A stretch of 64,000 nt of DNA from Caballeronia sp. NK8 (GTDB lineage Bacteria; Pseudomonadota; Gammaproteobacteria; Burkholderiales; Burkholderiaceae), in contig NZ_AP024322.1 in the NCBI RefSeq assembly GCF_018408855.1, forward strand, positions 62,001 to 126,000, written 5' to 3'. A program made the translations under genes and the position numbers. Below, piece after piece: positions 35,321-43,242 of this stretch. The notes beneath the pieces are model-generated. The model saw only the letters and a program-made list of their open reading frames with translations, searched no databases and was not told the origin of the DNA. Each line of letters opens with the position of its first letter. The stretch's first letter is position 1.

Positions 35321-37123
35321 TCAGGCCGCACGCGCGTCCGGTCGGCCGGACTCGCCGAAACGCTCCGGATAACGGATGCAGAATCGGACGTCCCGGTCAT
35401 AGGGAAAGAAATCGGCGAGTTCGCCGCGCAGCAGTTGTTCCTTGTGTTGCTGCCACAGCGCGGGATCGAAGAAATCCGCGTGATGGCGCATGAACGCTTC
35501 GCGCACGCGCGGATCGCCGAGCAGAAATGTGCCGTACGTTTCGGGAAAGATATCGTGCGGACCGACGGTATACCACGGTTCGCCCGACAGCTCGTCTTCC
35601 TCGTTGCGCGGCGGCGGCACGCGGCGCACGTTGCAATCGGTCAGATACTCGATTTCGTCGTAGTCGTAGAACACCACGCGACCATGCCGCGTCACGCCGA
35701 AGTTCTTGTACAGCATGTCGCCGGGAAAGATGTTGGCCTGGATCAACTGCTTGATCGCGTCGCCATATTCCTTGATGCCGTGCTCGATGTCGTCAGTGCT
35801 TCCATTCTGCAGGAACAGATTGAGCGGCACCATGCGGCGCTCGATATACACATGCCTGATGACGAGCCGGTCGCCTTCGTACTCGATCATCGAAGGCGCT
35901 TCCTTTTCGAGTTCGCGGATGAGCGCATCGTCGAGGCGCGCGACCGGCAGCGCGACGCTCGAATACTCGAGCGTATCGGCCATGCGGCCCAGGCGATCGT
36001 GGCGCTTCACGAGCTGGTACTTGTCCTGGATCTTCTGCCGCGTGGTTTCCTTCGGCGGCGGAAACGCGTCCTTGATGAGCTTGAACACGTACGGAAACGA
36101 AGGCAGCGTGAAGACGATCATCACCAGCCCCTTGATGCCGGGCGCGACGATGAACTTGTCGCTCGAATGCGACAGATGATGCAGCAGATCACGGTAGAAC
36201 AGATTCTTGCCCTGCTTCTGCAAGCCGACCGACGTGTAGATTTCCGCCTTCGGCTTGCGCGTCATGATGGTGCGCAGGAACTGCACGTACGCGGACGGCA
36301 CTTCCATGTCGACGAGGAAATACGAGTGCGCGAAGCTGAAGATGATGAGCACCTGCTCACGCGACAGCAGCACGGTATCGAGCGCGAGCAGGCGCGGCGC
36401 CGTGTGCCGGATCGCGATGGCGAAGGGCAGCAGCGCATCGCCGTTGATGATGCGCCCGACGATATACGCCGCCTTGTTGCGGAAGAACAGCGACGAAAGC
36501 ACGTGAATCTGAAAATTCGGCGCGGGCGTGAGATCGCCGAAGGTATCGCGCATCGCCTGCATCACGCATTGCACGTCGCGCTCCAGGTCCTCGAACGGCG
36601 GCTCCAGCTGAAAGTTCGTGACGATGCGCTCGAGCGTCGCGGCGAGGCCGTCCTTCTCCGGGTAATACGCGCGATAGGTCGGCTTTGCGGCGGGCTCGTC
36701 GTTTTCGATGTACTCCGTCGAAATGGCCGGCCGCACGAAGATGAAATCGTTGTTGAAGTACGAGCGATGCAAAATCTTGCAGCACACCGAGTTGAAGAAC
36801 GTCTCAGCGCATTCCGGCTGCCGATGCGTCGTCAGCAAGCCGATGTAATGCAGCTTGATCTGCTGCCAGATATCGTCGTCGATATTTTCGGCATCGTATT
36901 CGTCTTCGAGCAGCGTGACGCATTCCTCGACGCGATCGTCATACGACGTGATGCGGTCGCGCGCGAGCTGCTGCAGCGCAAGCCATTCGCTGTGCTCGAA
37001 CAGCGCCTTCGCCTCGATCGCGGCTTCGCGGAACACGCGGTAATGATGCTCGAAGCCTTCGAGTATCGTCTTGGCGACGTCGAAGCCGATTTGCGACGAG
37101 AGCAGCTTGGGAAAGTGATTCAT
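35321..37123 (-). CDS. aceK: Isocitrate dehydrogenase kinase/phosphatase
   Basis: A 600-residue bifunctional enzyme that switches isocitrate dehydrogenase off and on by phosphorylation, steering carbon to the glyoxylate shunt during growth on acetate. Hallmarks are [26 protein letters not shown] near residue 325 (ATP site and Lys) and the kinase-loop segment [26 protein letters not shown] near 455. Length matches the family. No aceA or aceB lies in the window. It ends about 30 bases before the carbonic anhydrase start. Confidence 0.97.
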   Translation of the reverse strand: MNHFPKLLSSQIGFDVAKTILEGFEHHYRVFREAAIEAKALFEHSEWLALQQLARDRITSYDDRVEECVTLLEDEYDAENIDDDIWQQIKLHYIGLLTTHRQPECAETFFNSVCCKILHRSYFNNDFIFVRPAISTEYIENDEPAAKPTYRAYYPEKDGLAATLERIVTNFQLEPPFEDLERDVQCVMQAMRDTFGDLTPAPNFQIHVLSSLFFRNKAAYIVGRIINGDALLPFAIAIRHTAPRLLALDTVLLSREQVLIIFSFAHSYFLVDMEVPSAYVQFLRTIMTRKPKAEIYTSVGLQKQGKNLFYRDLLHHLSHSSDKFIVAPGIKGLVMIVFTLPSFPYVFKLIKDAFPPPKETTRQKIQDKYQLVKRHDRLGRMADTLEYSSVALPVARLDDALIRELEKEAPSMIEYEGDRLVIRHVYIERRMVPLNLFLQNGSTDDIEHGIKEYGDAIKQLIQANIFPGDMLYKNFGVTRHGRVVFYDYDEIEYLTDCNVRRVPPPRNEEDELSGEPWYTVGPHDIFPETYGTFLLGDPRVREAFMRHHADFFDPALWQQHKEQLLRGELADFFPYDRDVRFCIRYPERFGESGRPDARAA

Positions 37124-37155
37124 GTCGACCCTGCGCTTCGTGTGGGGAAGTCACG

Positions 37156-37578
37156 TCATGCCGCTTTGGGTTTGCGGACGCGCTTGTCCGTGCCCGCGGC
37201 GATCAGCGCGCGGCCCTGTTCCTCATACGCGGCGAGTTCGGCGAGCGTGGTGTTCAGGTCTTCCAGCTGACGTTCGAGCACTTCGCGATGCGCGGCGATC
37301 GTATCGACGAAAGCCTGCAGTTGCGTGGCCGAGCCGGTCGGCGAATCATAGAGATCGAGCAGCGTGCGGATTTCCGACAGCGTGAAGCCGAGCCGCTTGC
37401 CGCGCAGCGTGAGCTTCAGCCGCGTGCGGTCGCGCGGCGAATACACGCGCCGCAGGCCGTTCGCGCCCGCGCGTTTGGGCGCGAGCAGGCCCTGATCCTC
37501 GTAGAAGCGGATCGCCCGCGGCGTGATGTCGAACTCGCGCGCCAGTTCGGTGATCGTGTAATGCGTCGGTTGAGTCAT
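37156..37578 (-). CDS. MerR-family regulator, LiuR-like
   Basis: A 140-residue MerR regulator. The winged helix-turn-helix YTITELAREFDITPRAIRFYEDQGLL starts at residue 7 and is followed by a coiled-coil dimer helix with no metal-binding cysteines, which fits the LiuR/HmrR-like branch that controls branched-chain amino acid or fatty acid breakdown. It is divergent from the MBL gene (about 105 bases between) and lies just upstream of aceK, either of which may be its target. Confidence 0.88.
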   Translation of the reverse strand: MTQPTHYTITELAREFDITPRAIRFYEDQGLLAPKRAGANGLRRVYSPRDRTRLKLTLRGKRLGFTLSEIRTLLDLYDSPTGSATQLQAFVDTIAAHREVLERQLEDLNTTLAELAAYEEQGRALIAAGTDKRVRKPKAA

Positions 37579-37683
37579 TGCCGGCCGGCAGCGCAAATGC
37601 GCGCGCAACGTTAGAATGGACGTTTACGTTATCGTCAACTTCGCCAAATTGCAACGCGGCGCAAACCCGGAGACAGGCACCGA

Positions 37684-38757
37684 ATGAACGCACTCGAACA
37701 CCAGCTCGACTATGTTTTCGCGGACGCGCTGCCCGAATCGGGCGGCGTCAGGGAAGTGGCGCCGGGCGTGTTCTGGCTGCGCATGCCGCTGCCGTTCGCG
37801 CTCGACCACATCAACCTCTGGCTGCTTGCCGACGAGATCGACGGCGTGAAGGGCTGGACCGTCGTCGATTGCGGCATTTCGAGCGACACGATCCGCGCCA
37901 GCTGGGAGCGCGTGTTCGACAGCGTGCTCGACGGCCTGCCGGTGCTGCGCGTAATCGTCACGCATTGCCATCCGGACCATCTGGGCCTGGCCGACTGGAT
38001 CTGCAAGGGCGGAGACCAGGCGCGCTGGAACGTGCGCCTGTGGATTTCACTCGGCGAATACGCGATGGGCCGCGTGATGGCCGCGGGCGACGGCTCGAAC
38101 GCGGGCGGCGAGCGCGCGGCGGCGCATTTCGCGTCGCACGGCCTGACCGACGAAGCGTCGCTCGATGCATTGCGCAAGCGCGACAGCTATTACCCGACGC
38201 TCGTGCCGTCGATGCCCGCCGAATACCGGCGCATCCGCGATGGCGATGTGATCCGCATCGGCGCGCGGGATTGGGAGGTGGTGTCGGGCTACGGTCATTC
38301 GCCGGAACACAGCGCGCTTTTCTGCGCCGCCGACAAACTGCTCATCTCCGGCGACATGGTGTTGCCGCGCATCTCGACGAACGTCTCGGTGTTCGCTGTC
38401 GAGCCGGAAGGCAATCCGCTCGCGCTCTATCTCGAATCGCTCGGCCGCTACGAATCGATGCCTGCCGATACGCTCGCGCTGCCTTCGCACGGCAAGCCGT
38501 TTCGCGGCGTGCAGACGCGCATCGGGCAATTGCGCGAGCATCATCGCGCGCGGCTGGCGGAAGTGCGCGAGGCGTGCGCGCAGAAGCCCTGCAGCGCCGC
38601 CGATATCGTGCCGATCATGTTCAAACGCAAACTCGACATTCATCAGATGACATTCGCGCTCGGCGAAGCGCTCGCGCATCTGAATCTGCTCTGGCTCGAT
38701 GGCACGTTGAAGCGTCAGGCCGGCGACGATGGCGTGATGCGCTTTGCGCCAGCCTGA
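37684..38757 (+). CDS. MBL-fold metallohydrolase
   Basis: A 357-residue metallo-beta-lactamase-fold protein, complete with THCHPDHLGLADW (zinc ligands, near residue 97), the distal His in SGYGHSPEHSALF, and ISGDMVLPR with the bridging Asp. A helical C-terminal domain (residues 280-350) is of the kind seen in acyl-CoA-related MBL proteins. It is transcribed divergently from the LiuR-like regulator, which suggests control by it. Substrate unknown. The next gene converges with only 6 bases between. Confidence 0.9.
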   Translation: MNALEHQLDYVFADALPESGGVREVAPGVFWLRMPLPFALDHINLWLLADEIDGVKGWTVVDCGISSDTIRASWERVFDSVLDGLPVLRVIVTHCHPDHLGLADWICKGGDQARWNVRLWISLGEYAMGRVMAAGDGSNAGGERAAAHFASHGLTDEASLDALRKRDSYYPTLVPSMPAEYRRIRDGDVIRIGARDWEVVSGYGHSPEHSALFCAADKLLISGDMVLPRISTNVSVFAVEPEGNPLALYLESLGRYESMPADTLALPSHGKPFRGVQTRIGQLREHHRARLAEVREACAQKPCSAADIVPIMFKRKLDIHQMTFALGEALAHLNLLWLDGTLKRQAGDDGVMRFAPA

Positions 38758-38763
38758 CTTCGT

Positions 38764-40350
38764 TCACTGCACCGATGCGCCGCCGAAGTTCACGCGCCCG
38801 AACGGACTCACGCTGTAACCGCTGACGTTCGCGCGCGTGAGCGCCGCCGCCGTCGGATAGACGAGCGGAATCCACAGCGCCTGATCGTGGATGATCTTCT
38901 GCGCGTCGACATACGACTTCGTGCGTTTCGCGACATCGGCCGTCGACTTGCCATCGGCGATGAGCTTGTCGAGTTGAGGGTCGCAGTAGCGCGCGAAGTT
39001 GATGCCCGACTTCACCGCGTTGCAACTGAAAAGCGGCGACATGTAGTTGTCCGGGTCGCCGTTATCGCCCGCCCAGCCCATGAACAGCATGTCGTGCTGA
39101 CCCTGCTTCGCCTGCTTGATCAGCTCGCCCCACTCGATCACCTTCACCTGCGCCTTCACGCCGATCTTCGCGAGATCGGCCTGCAGCAATTCGGCGCCCG
39201 CTTTCGGGTTCGGATTCAGCACGCTGCCGTTCGGACGCACCCAGATCGTCGTCTCGAAACCGTCGGGAAAGCCTGCGTCGGCGAGCAGCTTCTTCGCGTC
39301 AGCCGATGAATACTTGTACGCCGCGACGTTCTTGTCATAGCTCCATGTATTCGGCGGATACGGATTCACGGCGGCCGTCGCGGTGTTCTCGAACACGGTC
39401 TTCATATAGGTCGTGCGATCGAACGCCATGTTGATCGCCTGACGCACCTTCGGATTGTCGAGCGGCTTTTTCTGCGTGTTGAGCGCGACGAACGCCGTCA
39501 TGAACGCGGGCGCCTCGCTGACCTTGAGCGACTTGTCCTTCTTCGCATCGAGCACGTCCTGCGGCTTCGGCGACAGCGCGATCTGGCATTCGCCCGCCTT
39601 GATCTTCTGCGCGCGCACGGACGCATCGGGCGTGATCGCGTAGATCAGGCGGTCGACCTTCGGTTTCGGGCCCCAGTAGGACGGGTTGACGTCGTAGCGG
39701 ATCACCGAGTCCTTCGTGTAGCTCTTCAGCACGAACGGACCGGTGCCGATCGGCTTGCTGTTCAGATCGACCTGCTGATTCGCCTTGAGCAGCTTGTCCG
39801 CATACTCCGACGAATAGATCGATGCGAAACCCATCGTGAGGATCGGCACGAAGGTCGCGTTCGGCTCGTTGAGCTCGAACTTCACGGTCTGGTCATCGAC
39901 TTTCGTGACGGCCTTGATGAGCTTCACGAGGCCCATCGACTGGGCGTGCGGAAAGCCGCTCGCGCCGGCGATCTTGTGCCACGGATTGCTGTCGGACAGC
40001 ATGCGCTCGAACGTGAAGACGACGTCGTCAGCGTTGAGCGCGTGTGTCGGCTTGAAGTAATCGGTCGTCTGGAACTGGACGTTCGGGCGCAGATGGAAGG
40101 TGTAGCTCAGCCCGTCGCTGCTCACGTCCCACTTTTCCGCGAGCGAGGGCACGACTTTTTTGGCGGCTTCGTCGTAGGAGACGAGCGTGTTGAAGATGAC
40201 GTCCGCCGACGCGTTGGTCGTCACGAGCGAATTGAACTGCACGACGTCGAAGCCGTCCGGGCTCGATTCGGTGCAGACGGTGAGCGGCTTGGACATCGCG
40301 AGCATCGGCGCGGCGAGCATGGCGGCTGCGGCGAAGAGTTTCAGGCGCAT
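38764..40350 (-). CDS. ABC transporter substrate-binding protein, peptide family 5 (DppA-like)
   Basis: A 528-residue periplasmic binding protein of the family that takes up di- and oligopeptides. Residues 1-20 are a signal peptide (LFAAAAMLAAPMLAMS). The mature part begins KPLTVCTESSPDGFD, as in DppA, and includes the signature FHLRPNVQFQTTDYFKPT near residue 90. GGGAGATC precedes the ATG. No permease or ATPase gene is adjacent, so it is either an orphan or works with a transporter encoded elsewhere. Confidence 0.92.
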   Translation of the reverse strand: MRLKLFAAAAMLAAPMLAMSKPLTVCTESSPDGFDVVQFNSLVTTNASADVIFNTLVSYDEAAKKVVPSLAEKWDVSSDGLSYTFHLRPNVQFQTTDYFKPTHALNADDVVFTFERMLSDSNPWHKIAGASGFPHAQSMGLVKLIKAVTKVDDQTVKFELNEPNATFVPILTMGFASIYSSEYADKLLKANQQVDLNSKPIGTGPFVLKSYTKDSVIRYDVNPSYWGPKPKVDRLIYAITPDASVRAQKIKAGECQIALSPKPQDVLDAKKDKSLKVSEAPAFMTAFVALNTQKKPLDNPKVRQAINMAFDRTTYMKTVFENTATAAVNPYPPNTWSYDKNVAAYKYSSADAKKLLADAGFPDGFETTIWVRPNGSVLNPNPKAGAELLQADLAKIGVKAQVKVIEWGELIKQAKQGQHDMLFMGWAGDNGDPDNYMSPLFSCNAVKSGINFARYCDPQLDKLIADGKSTADVAKRTKSYVDAQKIIHDQALWIPLVYPTAAALTRANVSGYSVSPFGRVNFGGASVQ

Positions 40351-40552
40351 GAGATCTCCCGTGACCTCGTGGTCACACTGCGTTTCATTGTTGTTTGCGA
40401 ATGGCTGGGGCGCGGAGCAAGCGGCGCGCCCGGCGCGGCTAGATTAGCGAATGCCCGCGCCGCCGACAACGATTCGATCGGCATACGCTTATTCATGACA
40501 CTTTGCCTCGCGTGCGCGCGGCTTGCCGAAACCGGCCGCATCAGGCTAAACT

Positions 40553-40668
40553 TGCGCCGTCTTTGGGGAGTAGCCTTCCTTCGCGTGCGAAGGAGAACGC
40601 GTCAACATCCTCGGCCCTGCTGCCGTGGCGCGTTCGACCGGAACGGTTTGGCGAGACCATCGATGCGC
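40553..40668 (+). promoter_or_regulatory. yybP-ykoY (manganese) riboswitch
   Basis: The leader of the exchanger gene shows the hallmarks of this Mn2+-sensing RNA: GGGGAGTAGCC (40565-40575), a CCTTCGC/GCGAAGG hairpin, GTCAACATCCTCGG (40601-40614) and the 3' closing segment GGCGAGACC (40650-40658), whose AGAC pairs with GTCT at 40559-40562 to form P1. The expression platform would lie in the 150 bases before the ATG at 40817. The family activates Mn2+ export genes when Mn2+ is high. Confidence 0.85.
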
Positions 40669-40816
40669 TATGTCGTTCTTGGTCGGACGGCGCGTGGCGC
40701 ATCGTGGTTCGCTTGACGTCCGGCCGTGGAATCATCGTGTCCCCACAACTAAAACATCCTCCCCGTCTTTCGCGCACGCTTGCGCGCCCGTCGCATTCAT
40801 CGATGCGAGGTGCCGC

Positions 40817-41827
40817 ATGACGATGCTCTTTGTCGAACTCGCGCTGATGCTCGTGATCATTCTGATCGCGTCGGAGCTATTCACGAATGCGCTGGAACAT
40901 CTTGGCGAGCGGCTCGGCATTTCCGAAGGGGTGACCGGGTCGCTGTTCGCGGCAGTCGGCACGGCATTGCCGGAAACTACGGTGCCGATCATTGCGCTGC
41001 TTGGCGGCACGCCGAGCCGTGCGGTCAACGAGGAAATCGGCGTTGGCGCGATTCTCGGCGCGCCGCTGATGCTCGCGACGCTTTCCACTTGCCTGATGAC
41101 GTTCGCGATTCTCAAGTCGCGTGGTTTGAGCGGCAGGATCATGCCGGAACGTAGCGGATTCGTGCGCGATCTCAACTTCTTCCTGTTCGCGTTCCTGATT
41201 GCCTGTGCGGCGATGTTCGTGCCGCATCATGCGTGGCAGGTGCGCGCGTTGTTCGCGGCGGGGCTCGTCGCGCTTTATGTCGTCTACGTGATTTCGACGT
41301 TCAAGGCTTCGGCAAAGCTCGTCGAGGGCGGGCACGGGACGGAGGCGCCCGAGGCGTTGTTCGCGTCGCGCCTCGGTTTGAAGACCACGTTCGGCACGAT
41401 CATGCTGCAGTTTCTCGTCGGCATCGTGTTGCTGGTCGGCGGCGCGAAGGGGTTCATTCACGGCGTCGAGGGCGTGTCACATGCGCTCGGAATTTCGGCG
41501 CTGTTGCTGTCGCTCATCATCATTCCGATTGCGACGGAATTGCCCGAGAAGGTGAACAGCATTCTGTGGGCGCGCAGAGGGAAGGACACGCTGGCGTTCG
41601 GGAATATCACCGGGGCGATGGTGTTTCAGGGCACGCTGTTGCCGGGTATCGGCATCATGTTGACGCCTTGGGAGCCGCGGGTCGAAGTGCTGACGGGCGT
41701 GTTGATCACGCTAGCGGCGGCGGCGTGGCTGAGATTCAATGCGAAGCCGAATGGCGTCGTGCTCTGGGCGTTGCTCGGGAATGGCGTGTTGTATGCGGCT
41801 TATCTCGTGTTGACGCTTGGGCGGTGA
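40817..41827 (+). CDS. CaCA-family cation exchanger, probable Mn2+/Ca2+ exporter
   Basis: A 336-residue inner-membrane protein with two homologous halves of about five helices. The alpha repeats contain GTALPETTVP near residue 51 and PIATELPEKVNS near 235, the acidic ion-binding motifs of Na+/Ca2+ exchangers. A basic loop separates the halves. GAGG lies just before the ATG. The Mn2+ riboswitch in its leader argues that it expels Mn2+ (or Mn2+ and Ca2+) rather than being a housekeeping Ca2+ exchanger; this is inference. Confidence 0.88.
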   Translation: MTMLFVELALMLVIILIASELFTNALEHLGERLGISEGVTGSLFAAVGTALPETTVPIIALLGGTPSRAVNEEIGVGAILGAPLMLATLSTCLMTFAILKSRGLSGRIMPERSGFVRDLNFFLFAFLIACAAMFVPHHAWQVRALFAAGLVALYVVYVISTFKASAKLVEGGHGTEAPEALFASRLGLKTTFGTIMLQFLVGIVLLVGGAKGFIHGVEGVSHALGISALLLSLIIIPIATELPEKVNSILWARRGKDTLAFGNITGAMVFQGTLLPGIGIMLTPWEPRVEVLTGVLITLAAAAWLRFNAKPNGVVLWALLGNGVLYAAYLVLTLGR

Positions 41828-41902
41828 GGGCGAGCGTTGAAGGCGCATCGTGGAGGATGCGTTTTCGGGTTTTTCGCTTCGGGTCGTGCGGCTATGATCG
41901 GA

Positions 41903-42053
41903 GGTGCTCCGCGTGCACTGAGATAGATCCGGAAAGCGGTTTACCGACTCCACCCGATCGGCGGTTCCTCCACGTGTGCGGAGATAGATCCGGCAGCATT
42001 GTCCCCACCGGCACCAGCGCTCCGTTACCTCCGCGTGCGCGGAGTTCGGGCAG
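41903..42053. CRISPR. Degenerate CRISPR-like mini-array, type I-E spacing
   Basis: Three 29-base repeats start at 41903, 41964 and 42025, exactly 61 bases apart, separated by two 32-base non-repeated spacers (41932-41963 and 41993-42024). This 29+32 geometry is that of type I-E arrays. Repeats 1 and 2 share 23 of 29 bases and both end GATAGATCCG; 2 and 3 share 20 of 29. Repeat 3 holds a perfect CTCCGC-GTGC-GCGGAG hairpin like the central stem of I-E repeats. There is no cas gene or fourth repeat in phase, so it would be a decayed remnant. Confidence 0.55.
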
Positions 42054-42121
42054 GGCGACGTGTATGGATTTGTATATATCGGTGTCGCCGCGACTGCAAA
42101 CTAGTTCCCATGTGAATTTTC

Positions 42122-42138
42122 TTCCCGCTTACCGGGAA
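42122..42138. promoter_or_regulatory. Inverted repeat, candidate operator of the HigBA pair
   Basis: TTCCCG and CGGGAA arms with a 5-base centre, directly upstream of a TATTCT minus-10-like box (42143-42148) and 20 bases before the toxin ATG. HigA-type antitoxins repress their own operon through such palindromes. Confidence 0.45.
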
Positions 42139-42157
42139 ACGGTGTATTCTGAATTTT

Positions 42158-42436
42158 ATGATCCAGTCATTCCTGAGCGCCGAGACCCAAGCCTTGTTCG
42201 AGGGACGCGTCGTTCGCCGGTTCGTGAACATCCGCGCCGTCGCCGAGCGCAAGCTTTTGCTACTCGACAGCGCTGCGACGCTCGACTTTCTGCGCTCGCC
42301 CCCGGGTAATCGACTCGAGGCGCTGCGCGGTAATCGCGCCGGGCAGCACAGCATCCGCATCAACGATCAATGGCGCGTTTGCTTTGTCTGGACTGACCAG
42401 GGACCGACGAGCGTCGAAATCGTCGACTACCACTGA
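42158..42436 (+). CDS. higB: HigB-family toxin (RelE/ParE fold)
   Basis: A 92-residue toxin of the host-inhibition-of-growth family, a ribosome-dependent mRNA endonuclease in studied members. Diagnostic segments are AERKLLLLDSAATLDFLRSPPGNRLEALRG and the C-terminal QWRVCFVWTDQGPTSVEIVDYH. The toxin-first order and the XRE antitoxin 31 bases downstream fit HigBA. Activity cannot be judged from sequence. Confidence 0.93.
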   Translation: MIQSFLSAETQALFEGRVVRRFVNIRAVAERKLLLLDSAATLDFLRSPPGNRLEALRGNRAGQHSIRINDQWRVCFVWTDQGPTSVEIVDYH

Positions 42437-42467
42437 AAGCTGAATCCCGAAGTAAGGAGAAACTGAG

Positions 42468-42782
42468 ATGGCCCGCTTCCCCAACGGCATGCGCCCGATC
42501 CATCCGGGCGAAGTCCTGCGCGAGGACTTTCTCGCGCCGCTTGACATGAGCGTGAACGCACTTGCGGGCGCGTTGCATGTGAGTCCGAACCGGATGAATG
42601 AGATCGTGCGCGAAGAGCGCGGCGTGACGCCTGATACTGCCCTACGGCTCGCGCGTTACTTCGGCGGCGACGCTCAGTCGTGGCTGAACATACAGCAGGC
42701 GTACGACTTGAAGCTCGCCGAGCAGGAGAACGGCGCGCGTATTGCTCAGGAGATCGCACCGCGCGAGGCAGAGCATACGTAA
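42468..42782 (+). CDS. higA: HigA-family antitoxin (XRE helix-turn-helix)
   Basis: A 104-residue antitoxin and autorepressor. It opens with the HPGEVLREDFLAPLDMSVNAL signature of the HigA group, then a Cro/XRE helix-turn-helix (LAGALHVSPNRMNEIVREERGVTPDTALRLARYFG, positions about 28-62) and SWLNIQQAYDLKLAE. A ribosome site (AAGGAG) lies upstream. It follows higB as in typical HigBA operons. Confidence 0.94.
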   Translation: MARFPNGMRPIHPGEVLREDFLAPLDMSVNALAGALHVSPNRMNEIVREERGVTPDTALRLARYFGGDAQSWLNIQQAYDLKLAEQENGARIAQEIAPREAEHT

Positions 42783-42807
42783 GGGTCCTAAGCCCCCCGT
42801 AGTCCCC

Positions 42808-42836
42808 CAAAACAAAATGCCCGCCAAGGCGGGCAT
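42808..42836 (-). terminator. Intrinsic terminator of the fliC/fliD/fliT region
   Basis: ATGCCCGC/GCGGGCAT stem on the minus strand followed by a TTTTGTTTT tail, 85 bases past the fliT-like stop. Confidence 0.75.
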
Positions 42837-42920
42837 CGAAGAGCGAAGCAGCGCACCGCGAAAACCGGCGCGTTGTTCTTGTTGTTCTTATAAAGGTTAT
42901 CGGCGCGAAAAAAGAAAACT

Positions 42921-43220
42921 TTAGAACCGCGCCGCCTGTTGATACCGGCTCGCAGCCTTCGCCCCATCCATCGAGCGTCGATACGTCGTCGAAAGCGCCA
43001 CCTGTGCCGTCCCCGCGCGCGCGGCGACCGCATCGATGCTCGCCTGAATCTTGCGGATGACCGCAAGCGCCTCAGCCGGTTGCTCGGCCTCGAGCGCCAT
43101 CACCAACGGCGCGCGCGCATCCGCGAGCTCAGCCGCCCGCGTCCAGTCTTCCTTGCCGACCGCTTCTTCGATAGCTTCGGTCAACGCCCAGGCGTTCTGA
43201 ATCAATTCATTCTGGTTCAT
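42921..43220 (-). CDS. fliT: FliT-like flagellar export chaperone
   Basis: A 99-residue, all-helical protein directly after fliD, the place and size of FliT, which chaperones the filament cap FliD and restrains FlhDC in enteric bacteria. Sequence alone gives only a helical, Ala/Glu-rich profile (MNQNELIQNAWALTEAIEEAV). The start at 43220 lies 22 bases after the fliD stop. The identification rests chiefly on position and size. Confidence 0.7.
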   Translation of the reverse strand: MNQNELIQNAWALTEAIEEAVGKEDWTRAAELADARAPLVMALEAEQPAEALAVIRKIQASIDAVAARAGTAQVALSTTYRRSMDGAKAASRYQQAARF

Positions 43221-43242
43221 GGTGGGTTCCAATGCCTGCGCG

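Noticed and set aside
35435..37270. A 611-codon plus-strand open frame
   Set aside because: Antisense shadow of aceK with no recognisable domain.
42086..42114. A possible fourth CRISPR-like repeat
   Set aside because: The stretch with CTAGTTCC is five bases out of the 61-base phase and matches the repeat poorly.
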